A stretch of 64,000 nt of DNA from Geomonas limicola. Its GTDB lineage: Bacteria; Desulfobacterota; Desulfuromonadia; Geobacterales; Geobacteraceae. This document shows, in pieces, positions 27,698 through 35,777 of the stretch (the first letter of the stretch is position 1; every line of letters starts with the position of its first letter). The DNA lies in assembly GCF_014193675.1 (NCBI RefSeq), contig NZ_BLXZ01000001.1:558001-622000 (forward strand). Reading direction: 5' to 3'. The translations under genes were made by a program, and so were the position numbers. The notes below the pieces were generated by a model. It had not been told where the DNA came from and made no database searches. It was given only the letters and a program-made list of their open reading frames with translations.

Positions 27698-28099
27698 ATG
27701 AAGAAATGTCTGATAGTTGACGATGAAATCCTCTGCGGCGAACTGCTTGCGCATATGTTGAGAAATCATTTCGAATGCAAAACGGCAACCAGCGGCAAAG
27801 AGGCCTGGGAGATTATTGAATCGAGTTGGCACAGAGGCGAATTTTTCGAGTTCATCTGCTGCGACCTCGAAATGCCGGGGTTAAGCGGTCACGGATTGAT
27901 CAGAAAAATCCGCTCGTTGGAAGATACCGCTTGCCGACCGGGAGTGGCGGCGGCCAAGATATTCGTGGTGACTGCCGGCACCTCAGTCTGGGAGTCTGGG
28001 AAGACGTTGCTTGACGAGGCTGCCGACGGCTACATCATCAAACCCTGCGAACCCGGGCACTTATTCGAGCAACTGCAGGAACATGGCCTCCTTGAGTAA
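27698..28099 (+). CDS. Stand-alone receiver-domain response regulator
   Basis: The product is a CheY-like single receiver domain (133 aa) with acidic DDE at the N-terminus (LIVDDEILCG), phospho-Asp in CCDLEMPG, conserved Thr in FVVTAGTS and Lys in GYIIKPC. No output domain. The start at 27698 has AAAGGA upstream; an in-frame ATG or GTG earlier is less likely. There is no kinase beside it, so the partner is distant. Confidence 0.85.
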   Translation: MKKCLIVDDEILCGELLAHMLRNHFECKTATSGKEAWEIIESSWHRGEFFEFICCDLEMPGLSGHGLIRKIRSLEDTACRPGVAAAKIFVVTAGTSVWESGKTLLDEAADGYIIKPCEPGHLFEQLQEHGLLE

Positions 28100-28164
28100 G
28101 GAAAAGACGTACATAACCTCCCTCCCTGTTCTTTCGCCAACAAGTTATTATTCATAAGAAAAAA

Positions 28165-28291
28165 GCATCTAATATTATATACCGGCATCTAATATTAGAT
28201 GCATGTTTATAACTTTAGATGCTTTTGTGGTATCTAATATTATATCCTTTTATCCGGCTTCTCTGCCGTGGAGGCATCTAATACTATATGC
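28165..28291. repeat. Array of five AT-rich palindromes, consensus GCATCTAATATTAKATGC
   Basis: Copies: 28165-28180 (GCATCTAATATTATAT), 28185-28202 (GCATCTAATATTAGATGC, a perfect 18-bp palindrome), 28211-28222 (a half copy, AACTTTAGATGC), 28231-28245 (TATCTAATATTATAT) and 28274-28291 (GCATCTAATACTATATGC, overlapping the stop codon of the next gene). The first three are spaced about 20 bp, or two helical turns. The form is that of an iteron, operator or partition-like cluster. Confidence 0.75.
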
Positions 28292-28614
28292 TATTCAAGG
28301 TCGCTACCCTTGATCTTGCCATAAGGGATGCGCCACACTTTCGCATTGGAATCCCACTTTCCACTGGCAGCCTTAGCCATGGCCTGCAATGGTTTATCTT
28401 CTCTACCAATCCGCACCGAGACAATCTGCTCGGCCGTTAAATGCGGCGCTGACTGTTTCCACGGCTTGCGCTCCACGATTATCTCTGCCGTCTTGATACG
28501 CTGACCTGCCTCTGCTTCGTACCGGTAGCGTAGGCACACCAGATCATCACCGTACGTGGCCTGCAACTTCCAGGTCCCCTTCTGGCCCGGCTTCAGTTTC
28601 AGCCGGATAGTCAT
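28291..28614 (-). CDS. Conserved small protein with KW..WRIPYGKI motif
   Basis: The 107-aa protein has the patterns LKPGQKGTWKLQATYG, VCLRYRYEAEAGQRIKTAEIIVE and a C-terminal GKWDSNAKVWRIPYGKIKG. I recall similar short hypothetical proteins, with KW-P-VW-YG endings, scattered in delta- and gammaproteobacteria. No function is known to me. The RBS GAAGGGAAAG precedes the ATG. A 17-bp palindrome sits about 46 bp upstream, and its stop codon lies inside the AT-rich palindrome array. Confidence 0.7.
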   Translation of the reverse strand: MTIRLKLKPGQKGTWKLQATYGDDLVCLRYRYEAEAGQRIKTAEIIVERKPWKQSAPHLTAEQIVSVRIGREDKPLQAMAKAASGKWDSNAKVWRIPYGKIKGSDLE

Positions 28615-28659
28615 ATCTTTCCCTTCGGCGGCAGGTTCGCCACGTGACTATATGTTAAT

Positions 28660-28676
28660 ATTTACACAGTGTAAAT
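28660..28676. promoter_or_regulatory. Operator-like palindrome ATTTACAC-A-GTGTAAAT
   Basis: A perfect 8+8 bp dyad lies 46 bp upstream of the start at 28614, followed by a half-repeat (AAATTTAC). It is in the right place to repress or activate the 107-aa protein gene. Confidence 0.55.
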
Positions 28677-29748
28677 TAAAATTTACGAAGGTCGCTCTCA
28701 TCTATTCCTAAATGACCTTATTTCGTGATCATGCATAATCTCCGAAGCTAGCTACGGATGCGTTCGCTCATTCTGCATCAGTATGAGTCTCCGCTCTGCC
28801 TCAGAGAAGAGGCGCCTGTTGCAGTACTGCAGGTACGGTGCTGACAGAACTTGCGCCGGGAACAGCTCGTAGCACGGTGTACTTCGGTCACGAGCCGAGG
28901 AATCCCTTCCTTCAAAACTAAAAGCCCAAGATCATCGGCAACCGCTTTCACCTCCCATCCCAGGTCCCAAACGACACCGAAACCTTTTAAGTTCTTTCTA
29001 ACCGTCCTCTTGCAATTCCCTTCAACTCCTTTTACCCTTCTTGAGCCCCTTAGGGGACCCCCCAACTCAACAACGCCAAACCGGAAAAGGAGACGGGATA
29101 TCTGCCTCCGCATGCAGCAAAAAGAACTGGGGCGAGGCAATGGCGTCCACCGGACTGGGCTCCCTCCCTTTTGCGCAACCGACTCAGCAGGAGATATCGG
29201 CCATAACCGGTGGCCGGGTACGTCAACTCCGACCCCATCCTCTCCCCTCCACCGGACCGCCCCCCCTCACAGCCGTTATACGCGCCACCTTATGTACACG
29301 TGTAGCTTTATCTTTGAATAACCGTCGTGTGATCGATACCCACAAGGCAACCCCCCCCTGTTCCCCCCTCGCAAAGGGGGGGAACGCGGCGGCGCTGGCA
29401 TTAGGTGCACAGCTACCGTCTCGATGCTTCACCGGAAATCCCTGAAGGGCTTTGACCAAGAAGTCATGCGGATCCACCGGGGTCTGGCTAGCCGGATACT
29501 ACAGGCTTCGAACTCCCCTTGATTGAACAGTCTCAGGTTAATAATGAATTAGGTTGTCAAGCTCCACTAATAATAAACTGATATCTTGTGCAATAATGAA
29601 TAGAAAAAAGTTATGTAAGCTGTTGCAAACTTCTCAATACCTATTAATCTCATCTCTCGTAATGCAGTAACCAAGACCGTTCGCAATTCACACACGGCAC
29701 AGTATTAATTCAGCAGCACTATAAGGGCTGAGGGTAGAGGGAGATGAG
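28677..29748. other. About 1.1 kb without a convincing gene, upstream of the type VI operon
   Basis: All frames here are short and compositionally poor. A minus-strand stretch near 28760-28900 reads like a small C-terminal fragment (VLSAPYLQYCNRRLF) but lacks a start. A dispersed GC hairpin is at 29349-29384. The segment 29520-29748 is AT-rich and probably carries the promoter of tssJ. Confidence 0.5.
29349..29384. repeat. Dispersed CCCCCCTGTTCCCCCC palindrome
   Basis: The element has arms TTCCCCCC and GGGGGGGAA around TCGCAAA, with a CCCCCCCCTG flank. It is the third member of the family seen at 14213-14249 (opposite orientation) and 17909-17946. Confidence 0.6.
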
Positions 29749-30285
29749 ATGGTTAAAACACTATCCTCGATACTGTGTATCCTCTCTTTCCTTGCCGGCT
29801 GTTCTTCGGCGCCACGTACCGTCGTGCCGCCGGCCTGGAACTTCGAGCAGGGTGCCATCGATCTGAACCTTGACAGCACCTCTCAGCTCAACCTGTTCCA
29901 GAAAAACCCTCACTCTCTTTTGGTCTGCCTCTACCTATTGAAAGATCCCACCGCTTTTAACCAGGTCGTCGGCGAGCAGGACGGCCTCGTTAAACTGCTA
30001 CAGTGCACGCCGTTCGACCAAACCGTCACCTATTCCCGGCGCCTGGTGCTGCAACCGAGTCAAAGCCTCCACGAACAGCTCGACCGTAGCGATGGGGCAC
30101 GTTTTGTCGGGGTGGTGGCCGGCTACTACAACCTGCACCGCGAAACCTCGGTCCGCTCGTTCGCCATACCACTCACCGAGATGGAACAGGGCTCGCAACT
30201 GGTGCAGCGCCCCGCACGACTCGCCATCGACCTCACCCTCGGAGCCCAGCAGATCGAAACCGGAACCACAAGCAGCACCCCCTAG
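29749..30285 (+). CDS. tssJ: Type VI secretion lipoprotein TssJ
   Basis: The 178-aa protein has a lipobox (LSFLAGC) and the TssJ/VasD beta-sandwich pattern with AIDLNLDSTSQLN and LVCLYLLKDPTAF. It is anchored in the outer membrane and holds the TssL-TssM membrane complex. It is the first gene of the operon; an AT-rich promoter region lies upstream and GAGGGAGATGAG precedes the ATG. Confidence 0.92.
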   Translation: MVKTLSSILCILSFLAGCSSAPRTVVPPAWNFEQGAIDLNLDSTSQLNLFQKNPHSLLVCLYLLKDPTAFNQVVGEQDGLVKLLQCTPFDQTVTYSRRLVLQPSQSLHEQLDRSDGARFVGVVAGYYNLHRETSVRSFAIPLTEMEQGSQLVQRPARLAIDLTLGAQQIETGTTSSTP

Positions 30286-30302
30286 CCAAGCCGGAGAGAG
30301 CC

Positions 30303-31679
30303 ATGCACACCCCACTGTTCTGGCAACAGGGAACCCTGCTGCAGCCGCAGCACTTCCAGCTGATGGAGCAAGCTGCCGCGGAGCGCCTGTTCCCGTACCA
30401 CACCTACCTGCAGCCGTACCTCTGGGGAGTGGGATCCTTGAAAATCAGGAAGGCGGCGCTGAACCTGGGGAGTTTCGAGGTGACGGAGGGGGAGTTCCTC
30501 TTTCCCGACGGCAGCTTCGCGGCCTTCCCGCTCAACGCCCGGCTCGCCCCGCGCAGCTTCGATACGAACCTGCTGGAAGACGGCAAGCCCTACCCGGTCT
30601 ACCTGGGACTCAAGAAATGGCAGGAGCACGCCGCCAACGTGACCCCCTCAGCGGACCACGATATTGCAGCGACAGCGACGCGCTTCGCCGCAGGGACGCA
30701 GGGGGCCATGGTGCCGGACCTCCACGCAGGGGGACCCGAGGTGGAGGTGCAGCGGCTCGATCTGGTGCTGCGCATCTTTTGGGAAACGGAGCTTGACCAG
30801 TTGGGGGAGTACGAACTTATCCCCCTGGCACAGCTGGAGAGAAACGGCGCGGAGATCGTCTGCTCGGAGCGCTTCGTACCGCCGAGTCTTTGCTGCTCGG
30901 CCTCGTCGGTGCTCAACCAGTTGATCCGCGAAATCCGTGACCAGGTCATGGCGCGGGCCCGCCAGCTCGAGGAGTACAAAACCAAGCGCCGCATCCACGG
31001 CGCGGAGTTCGGCTCGCGCGACATGGTCTTCATCTTGGCCCTGGGAGCGGTGAACCGCTATCTGCCGCTTTTGGTCCACTTCGTTGAGGCGCCCCGGCAA
31101 CACCCCTGGCAGGTCTTCGGGGTGCTGCGCCAGCTGATCGGGGAGTTGAGTACCTTCTCCGACACCATCGACCTGCTGGGACAGGGGCCGGGCGATCAGG
31201 GGCTGCCGGGCTACCGGCACCGCGACCTCTGGGGGTGCTTCGCCGCGGCGCAGCGCCTGATCCTCAGGCTCCTCGACGAGGTGAGTGCCGGGCCGGAGTA
31301 CGTGATCGGCCTGCCGTTCGACGGCAGGAACTACAGCTGCGACCTGAAGCCAGCCATCTTCGAAGGGCGCAACCGGTTCTTTCTGGCGGTGAAGACCGAA
31401 GAAGAGCGCCAGACCGTGTTGCAGGAGTTGGAGCAGGGAGCCAAGGTGAGCTCTCCGATCCACCTGGAACTCCTGGTGAACCGGTCTTTGCCGGGAATCC
31501 CTCTGCAGTACCTGCAGATCCCGCCGCAGGAACTTCCCCGGCGGGCAGACACGCTGTATCTGGCCATCGATCACAGCGATCCCCAGTGGGACGGCATCCG
31601 CAAGGAACGCAGCCTCGCCCTGCACTGGGCCGGGGCCCCCGAAGGGGTGGTTGTCGAGCTGATGGTGGTGGGGAGGTGA
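30303..31679 (+). CDS. tssK: Type VI secretion baseplate protein TssK
   Basis: The 458-aa protein begins MHTPLFWQQGTLLQPQHFQ, the typical TssK start, and the C-terminal region contains PGIPLQYLQIPPQELPRR. TssK links the baseplate to the membrane complex. It is 17 bp after tssJ with GAGAGCC as RBS. Confidence 0.93.
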   Translation: MHTPLFWQQGTLLQPQHFQLMEQAAAERLFPYHTYLQPYLWGVGSLKIRKAALNLGSFEVTEGEFLFPDGSFAAFPLNARLAPRSFDTNLLEDGKPYPVYLGLKKWQEHAANVTPSADHDIAATATRFAAGTQGAMVPDLHAGGPEVEVQRLDLVLRIFWETELDQLGEYELIPLAQLERNGAEIVCSERFVPPSLCCSASSVLNQLIREIRDQVMARARQLEEYKTKRRIHGAEFGSRDMVFILALGAVNRYLPLLVHFVEAPRQHPWQVFGVLRQLIGELSTFSDTIDLLGQGPGDQGLPGYRHRDLWGCFAAAQRLILRLLDEVSAGPEYVIGLPFDGRNYSCDLKPAIFEGRNRFFLAVKTEEERQTVLQELEQGAKVSSPIHLELLVNRSLPGIPLQYLQIPPQELPRRADTLYLAIDHSDPQWDGIRKERSLALHWAGAPEGVVVELMVVGR

Positions 31680-31685
31680 AAGGCC

Positions 31686-32366
31686 ATGCACCTGGTGGAA
31701 TGTTTCCTGCCGCTCTTTAACTTCCAGCTCCGCCTCCTGGAGCGCCTGGACGCCGAGCAACCCGAGTACCCGGAGGTTCGCGCCGAGGTCGAGCGCCTGA
31801 TCGGGCACAGCCAGGAGCACCCCGCACATTCGGTGGTGAGCGCCAAGGAGTACGCCGACGCGCGTTTCGCCGTCTGCGCCTGGGTCGACGAGGGGATCCT
31901 CAACTCCGGGTGGCGGCACAAGGAGCCCTGGCTTGCAGCCCAGCTGCAGCGGGTCTACTACGGTACGAGCGATGCCGGTGAGCTCTTCTTCAAGCATCTC
32001 AAGGAACTCGGCGCGGAACAGCAGGAAGTACGCGAGGTGTACTATCTTTGCCTGGCCCTCGGCTTCTCGGGTCGTTTCTGCGATGAGGAAGCCGCCTGGC
32101 ACCTGGAGCAGGTGCGGGCATCCACCCTCAAACTTCTCCAGCACGGGCACCTGGCGGCTCTCGACCAGGAGGCGCCGGGACTCTTCTCCGCAACCCGCCC
32201 CGTCCCCGCAGACTCCCCCTCCCTGCAGCGCCCGCGCAGCGTGTTCCTCGCTCCCGGCCCTCTCTGCGTCGCCGCCTCGCTGCTCCTCTTTGTGGTCCTG
32301 TACCTCGTCTATTCCTTCATCCTGAACGGCATCGGCAACAATTTCCTGAAAACGGTGGGGACCTGA
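31686..32366 (+). CDS. tssL: Type VI secretion protein TssL (DotU-type)
   Basis: The 226-aa protein has the DotU cytoplasmic helical domain (VSAKEYADARFAVCAWVDE, GGF-like ALGFSGRF) and a single C-terminal membrane segment (about 188-215). The peptidoglycan-binding OmpA domain of long TssL proteins is absent, so anchoring must depend on another protein. It is 6 bp after tssK. Confidence 0.92.
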   Translation: MHLVECFLPLFNFQLRLLERLDAEQPEYPEVRAEVERLIGHSQEHPAHSVVSAKEYADARFAVCAWVDEGILNSGWRHKEPWLAAQLQRVYYGTSDAGELFFKHLKELGAEQQEVREVYYLCLALGFSGRFCDEEAAWHLEQVRASTLKLLQHGHLAALDQEAPGLFSATRPVPADSPSLQRPRSVFLAPGPLCVAASLLLFVVLYLVYSFILNGIGNNFLKTVGT

Positions 32367-32368
32367 AG

Positions 32369-35300
32369 ATGCAAGCCCTTCGTGGAACGTTCGGTACCTC
32401 CTTGCGCTGGTTTCTTACCGGCACCCTCTTGTTTCTGACCGGTTGCGCGTTCGCACTCGTGGTCGCCTGGCCCTGGTGGGTCGGCGCCTGCCTGGCGCTC
32501 ACCACCCTGGGCCTCGCCCTGGGTGTTCTCATTCTGGTGAGGTTCTGGAGGCGCCGGCGCGGTGCCCCGGTTGCGGAGGAGCCGGAATCGGCCGACACAC
32601 GGGCGGCGCTGGAGGCCAAGGATGCGGATCTGCGCAGCGTGGAGCACTGGTTCGCAGCAGGAGTTGCCGCATTGCGCCGCACGCAATTGAAGCGCCTGGG
32701 GAACCCGCTCGACGCCCTCCCCTGGTACCTGGTGCTCGGGCCGACCGGCGCGGGAAAGAGCACCGCACTCAAGGAGGCCCGGCTCGCCGCACCGATTCCG
32801 GAACCAACCTGGCAGGAGGAGAGCGCGGCACCCTGGAACTGGAGTTTCCTGGAGCGGGCGGTACTTCTCGACCTGCCGGGGTGCTACGCGAGCGCGACCG
32901 GGAGCGCGGCGCACCGGCACAAGTGGCATCGCCTGGTGGCCCTCCTGGCGCGGCACCGCAAAAAGCCGGTCAACGGCGTGCTGCTCATGGTAGGGGCGGA
33001 CCACCTGTGGGAGGCCACGGCGGAGCAATTGGAAGAGGACGCCCTGACGGTGCGGCAGCGCATCGACGAACTGATGGGATCGGGCAGGGTCCGGATCCCG
33101 GTGTACCTCGTGGTGACCAGGTGCGACCTGATCCCGGGGTTCGGCGACCTCTCCCGCCTGTTGCCCCCCGGCCGCCTCGGCGAACCGATGGGCGAGCTGG
33201 TCCGCGAACCGGCCGCTCCCAACCTGGTCGTCGCGGGTCTCGTGGAAGCCCTCCAGGAGCGCCTGAGAAGCCTGCGTCCCGTGCTCCTGGCCCGCGCGGC
33301 TGCCGACCCGGCACGCTCCGCTGTGTTCGAACTCCCCGAGGCGTTCGGCCAGCTGCAACTGGGTCTGGAGAACTTCGCCGGCCATTGTTTCGGGACAAGT
33401 CCCTACCGCGAGACGCCGCTTTTGCGCGGTATCTTCTTTACGGCATCAGCGCTCGAAGCTGCACCGGGCCCGGATGCCTCAGCCGGCCAGCGGCGTTGCG
33501 GGCTCTTTCTCCACGACCTGCTCGGGTCGCTGATTCCCGCGGACCAGGCAGGACTCAGGCACACCGAAAGCTGGCTGCGTTGGCGCCGGGGCACCTGGCG
33601 CCTTGCCCTCGGCGGTACCCTGGCCTTGAGCCTTGCCCTGAGCGGCCTTTTGACCTTTTCGTTTGTGAAGAACCTGGAGGTGCTGCGCTCCCTGGGCGGT
33701 TTGGCAGCGGTATCCCCCTCGTCGGGAAGCACACCAGGCGGGGCGGCACGGCTCGAGCGTTTCCGGCAGGGGATCGTCGAGGTCGAGGCGCAGAACCGGG
33801 CGTGGTGGCTGCCGCGTCTCGGCCTCACCGCGAGCCTCAAGGTCGAAGAGGATCTCAAGGGACGCTACTGCAGGGAGTTCCGCCAGACGGTGCTGAACCC
33901 GCTGGACGAACAGCTGCAGAGTACCGCGGAGCCCGCGCTCCCCAGCTCTTCCGACGCGGACTACGGGCGCCGGGTCATGTACCTGGTGCGGCGCGCCAAC
34001 CTGGTCCGGCAGGCCCTGCTGGTCCGTACCCCCGAGCAGCTGGCCCGCCTCCCCCAGCCAGATTTTGTTCCCTTGCAGGGGCCGACCTCCGCGTCTGGAG
34101 TGCAGCTTGCCACCCTGTACCGCTACTATATTGCCTGGAACCGTGACCGGGGTGCCGTCGGAGAGGAGCTCGCCCGGCTGCAGGGCTCTGTGAAGCGCCA
34201 GTTGGCGGCCCGGGGGGGGCGGCTGGAGTGGTGCCTCGCCTACCTGGAACAGGATGGCGGAATACCGGGAGTGACCCTCAAGGAGTTTTGGGGCGGCAGC
34301 CGCGAATTCAGCGCTGCGCCGACGGTCGCAGGCCCCTGCACCGGGCAGGGACGCCAGGCGGTGGCAGCGCTGCTTGACGAGCTGGAAACGACGCTCCCCG
34401 ACCGGCAGGAATTTGCTAGAACGCGCGGAGCCTTTCTTACCTGGTACCAGGGAAAACGGTGGGAGGCCTGGTACCGGTTCGCCGCGCAGTTCGGGCAGGG
34501 GAGCAGGCGACTGGCCGGCAGGACCGAATGGCAGCAGGTGGCGGCGCGCATGGCAACGGACCAGGGTCCCTATTTCGCCCTCGTAAACCGCATCGAGCGC
34601 GAGGTGGGAACCGACGGGCAGGCGCCCGATTGGCTGGCAACGGTCCGCGAGTTCGGGCGCATCCGGCGCGAAGCCCAGACCACCGCGGGGGTCAACCGGA
34701 TGGCAGAGACCGGGAAGCTGGTCCTCACCACGGTGCGCAAGAGTGCGGGGCAACAGGCGGGTGCGGAGCGCCTGGAGGCCGAGGTCGCCACGGCGCGCGC
34801 GGGGCGGGACTACCTGGAGGCCCTGGCGGCCCTGGCCGCGGCGAGCGCTTCCCGCAGCGAATCCTTCAGACTGCTCGCCCAGGCCTACCAGGAGGACCCC
34901 GCGACCGGGACCTCTTCCCTGGCCGGCGCACTGCGGGCCGCAGCGAGGCTCAAGAAGGGGCTGCCGCAAGGAGGCGGGGATACGCTGGCCGCGACGCTGG
35001 TCAGCGGGCCGCTCGACTATCTCCTGGGCTACCTGCGCCGGGAGGGGGCCAGCCAGCTGCAGGAACTCTGGGAGGAGCAGGTACTCGCGGCGACCCAGGG
35101 CCTTTCCGGGCAGCAGGCTGCAGCGCTATTGTTGGGGCCGGATGGTGCGGTGTGGCGCTTCGTCAAGGGTCCCGCAGCCCCCTTCCTGACCGCGTCCCTC
35201 TCCGGTTTCCGTCTCCGGGAGCTCACCGGGGCCAGCCTCCCCATCGATGCCGCTCTGCTGCGCTACCTCGGCAAGGGGGTCGAGACTCGGGCGGCAGTTG

Positions 35301-35755
35301 CCGCGCTCGCCAAACCCGTGAGCTACCCGGTTGGGATCCGGGGACTTCCCACCGACAGCAACAGGGACGCGAAAGTGCGGCCGCACGCCACCCGGCTCGA
35401 GCTCCTCTGTAGCGGATCCAGCCAACAATTGGTGAACCAGAATTACCCGGTCGCCAGGACCTTCCAGTGGTCGCCGGAGAATTGCAGCGATGTGACGCTG
35501 CAGATCGAGGTCGGCGACCTGGTGCTGACCAGGCACTACCCGGGGGCGCAGGGATTGCCCGATTTCCTGCGGGACGTGCAGGGAGGCAGGCGCAGTTTCC
35601 CGGCGCACGAGTTCCCCAGCGAACAGCAGGCCTTGAAACGGCTGGGGGTGAAGACCATCACCGTCAACTACCAGATCACCGGGAGCGCGCCGCTGCTCAG
35701 GCAGGCGGTGGTCTTGAGCGGCCAGGCGCCGCGGGTCATCGCGCAGGGGTGGTAG
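32369..35755 (+). CDS. tssM: Type VI secretion membrane protein TssM (IcmF)
   Basis: The 1128-aa protein has two N-terminal membrane segments (about 12-55), a Walker A motif GPTGAGKST at 124-132, a GTPase-like domain with DLPGCYAS and TRCDLIPGF, a third membrane helix near 410-430, and a large periplasmic part that contacts TssJ. It is 2 bp after tssL. The length is normal. The intact Walker A suggests nucleotide hydrolysis. Confidence 0.95.
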   Translation: MQALRGTFGTSLRWFLTGTLLFLTGCAFALVVAWPWWVGACLALTTLGLALGVLILVRFWRRRRGAPVAEEPESADTRAALEAKDADLRSVEHWFAAGVAALRRTQLKRLGNPLDALPWYLVLGPTGAGKSTALKEARLAAPIPEPTWQEESAAPWNWSFLERAVLLDLPGCYASATGSAAHRHKWHRLVALLARHRKKPVNGVLLMVGADHLWEATAEQLEEDALTVRQRIDELMGSGRVRIPVYLVVTRCDLIPGFGDLSRLLPPGRLGEPMGELVREPAAPNLVVAGLVEALQERLRSLRPVLLARAAADPARSAVFELPEAFGQLQLGLENFAGHCFGTSPYRETPLLRGIFFTASALEAAPGPDASAGQRRCGLFLHDLLGSLIPADQAGLRHTESWLRWRRGTWRLALGGTLALSLALSGLLTFSFVKNLEVLRSLGGLAAVSPSSGSTPGGAARLERFRQGIVEVEAQNRAWWLPRLGLTASLKVEEDLKGRYCREFRQTVLNPLDEQLQSTAEPALPSSSDADYGRRVMYLVRRANLVRQALLVRTPEQLARLPQPDFVPLQGPTSASGVQLATLYRYYIAWNRDRGAVGEELARLQGSVKRQLAARGGRLEWCLAYLEQDGGIPGVTLKEFWGGSREFSAAPTVAGPCTGQGRQAVAALLDELETTLPDRQEFARTRGAFLTWYQGKRWEAWYRFAAQFGQGSRRLAGRTEWQQVAARMATDQGPYFALVNRIEREVGTDGQAPDWLATVREFGRIRREAQTTAGVNRMAETGKLVLTTVRKSAGQQAGAERLEAEVATARAGRDYLEALAALAAASASRSESFRLLAQAYQEDPATGTSSLAGALRAAARLKKGLPQGGGDTLAATLVSGPLDYLLGYLRREGASQLQELWEEQVLAATQGLSGQQAAALLLGPDGAVWRFVKGPAAPFLTASLSGFRLRELTGASLPIDAALLRYLGKGVETRAAVAALAKPVSYPVGIRGLPTDSNRDAKVRPHATRLELLCSGSSQQLVNQNYPVARTFQWSPENCSDVTLQIEVGDLVLTRHYPGAQGLPDFLRDVQGGRRSFPAHEFPSEQQALKRLGVKTITVNYQITGSAPLLRQAVVLSGQAPRVIAQGW

Positions 35756-35777
35756 CCGGACCCCACGAGGGATTGCC

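Noticed and set aside
28778-29140. 120-codon minus-strand frame upstream of the type VI operon
   Set aside because: No RBS, mixed composition and no recognisable motif. A nearby fragment in another frame reads better but has no start; both may be remnants.
21360-29748. Integrated element with tRNA attachment repeats
   Set aside because: I found no second copy of the 3' end of tRNA-Sec and no integrase or transposase gene in the interval.
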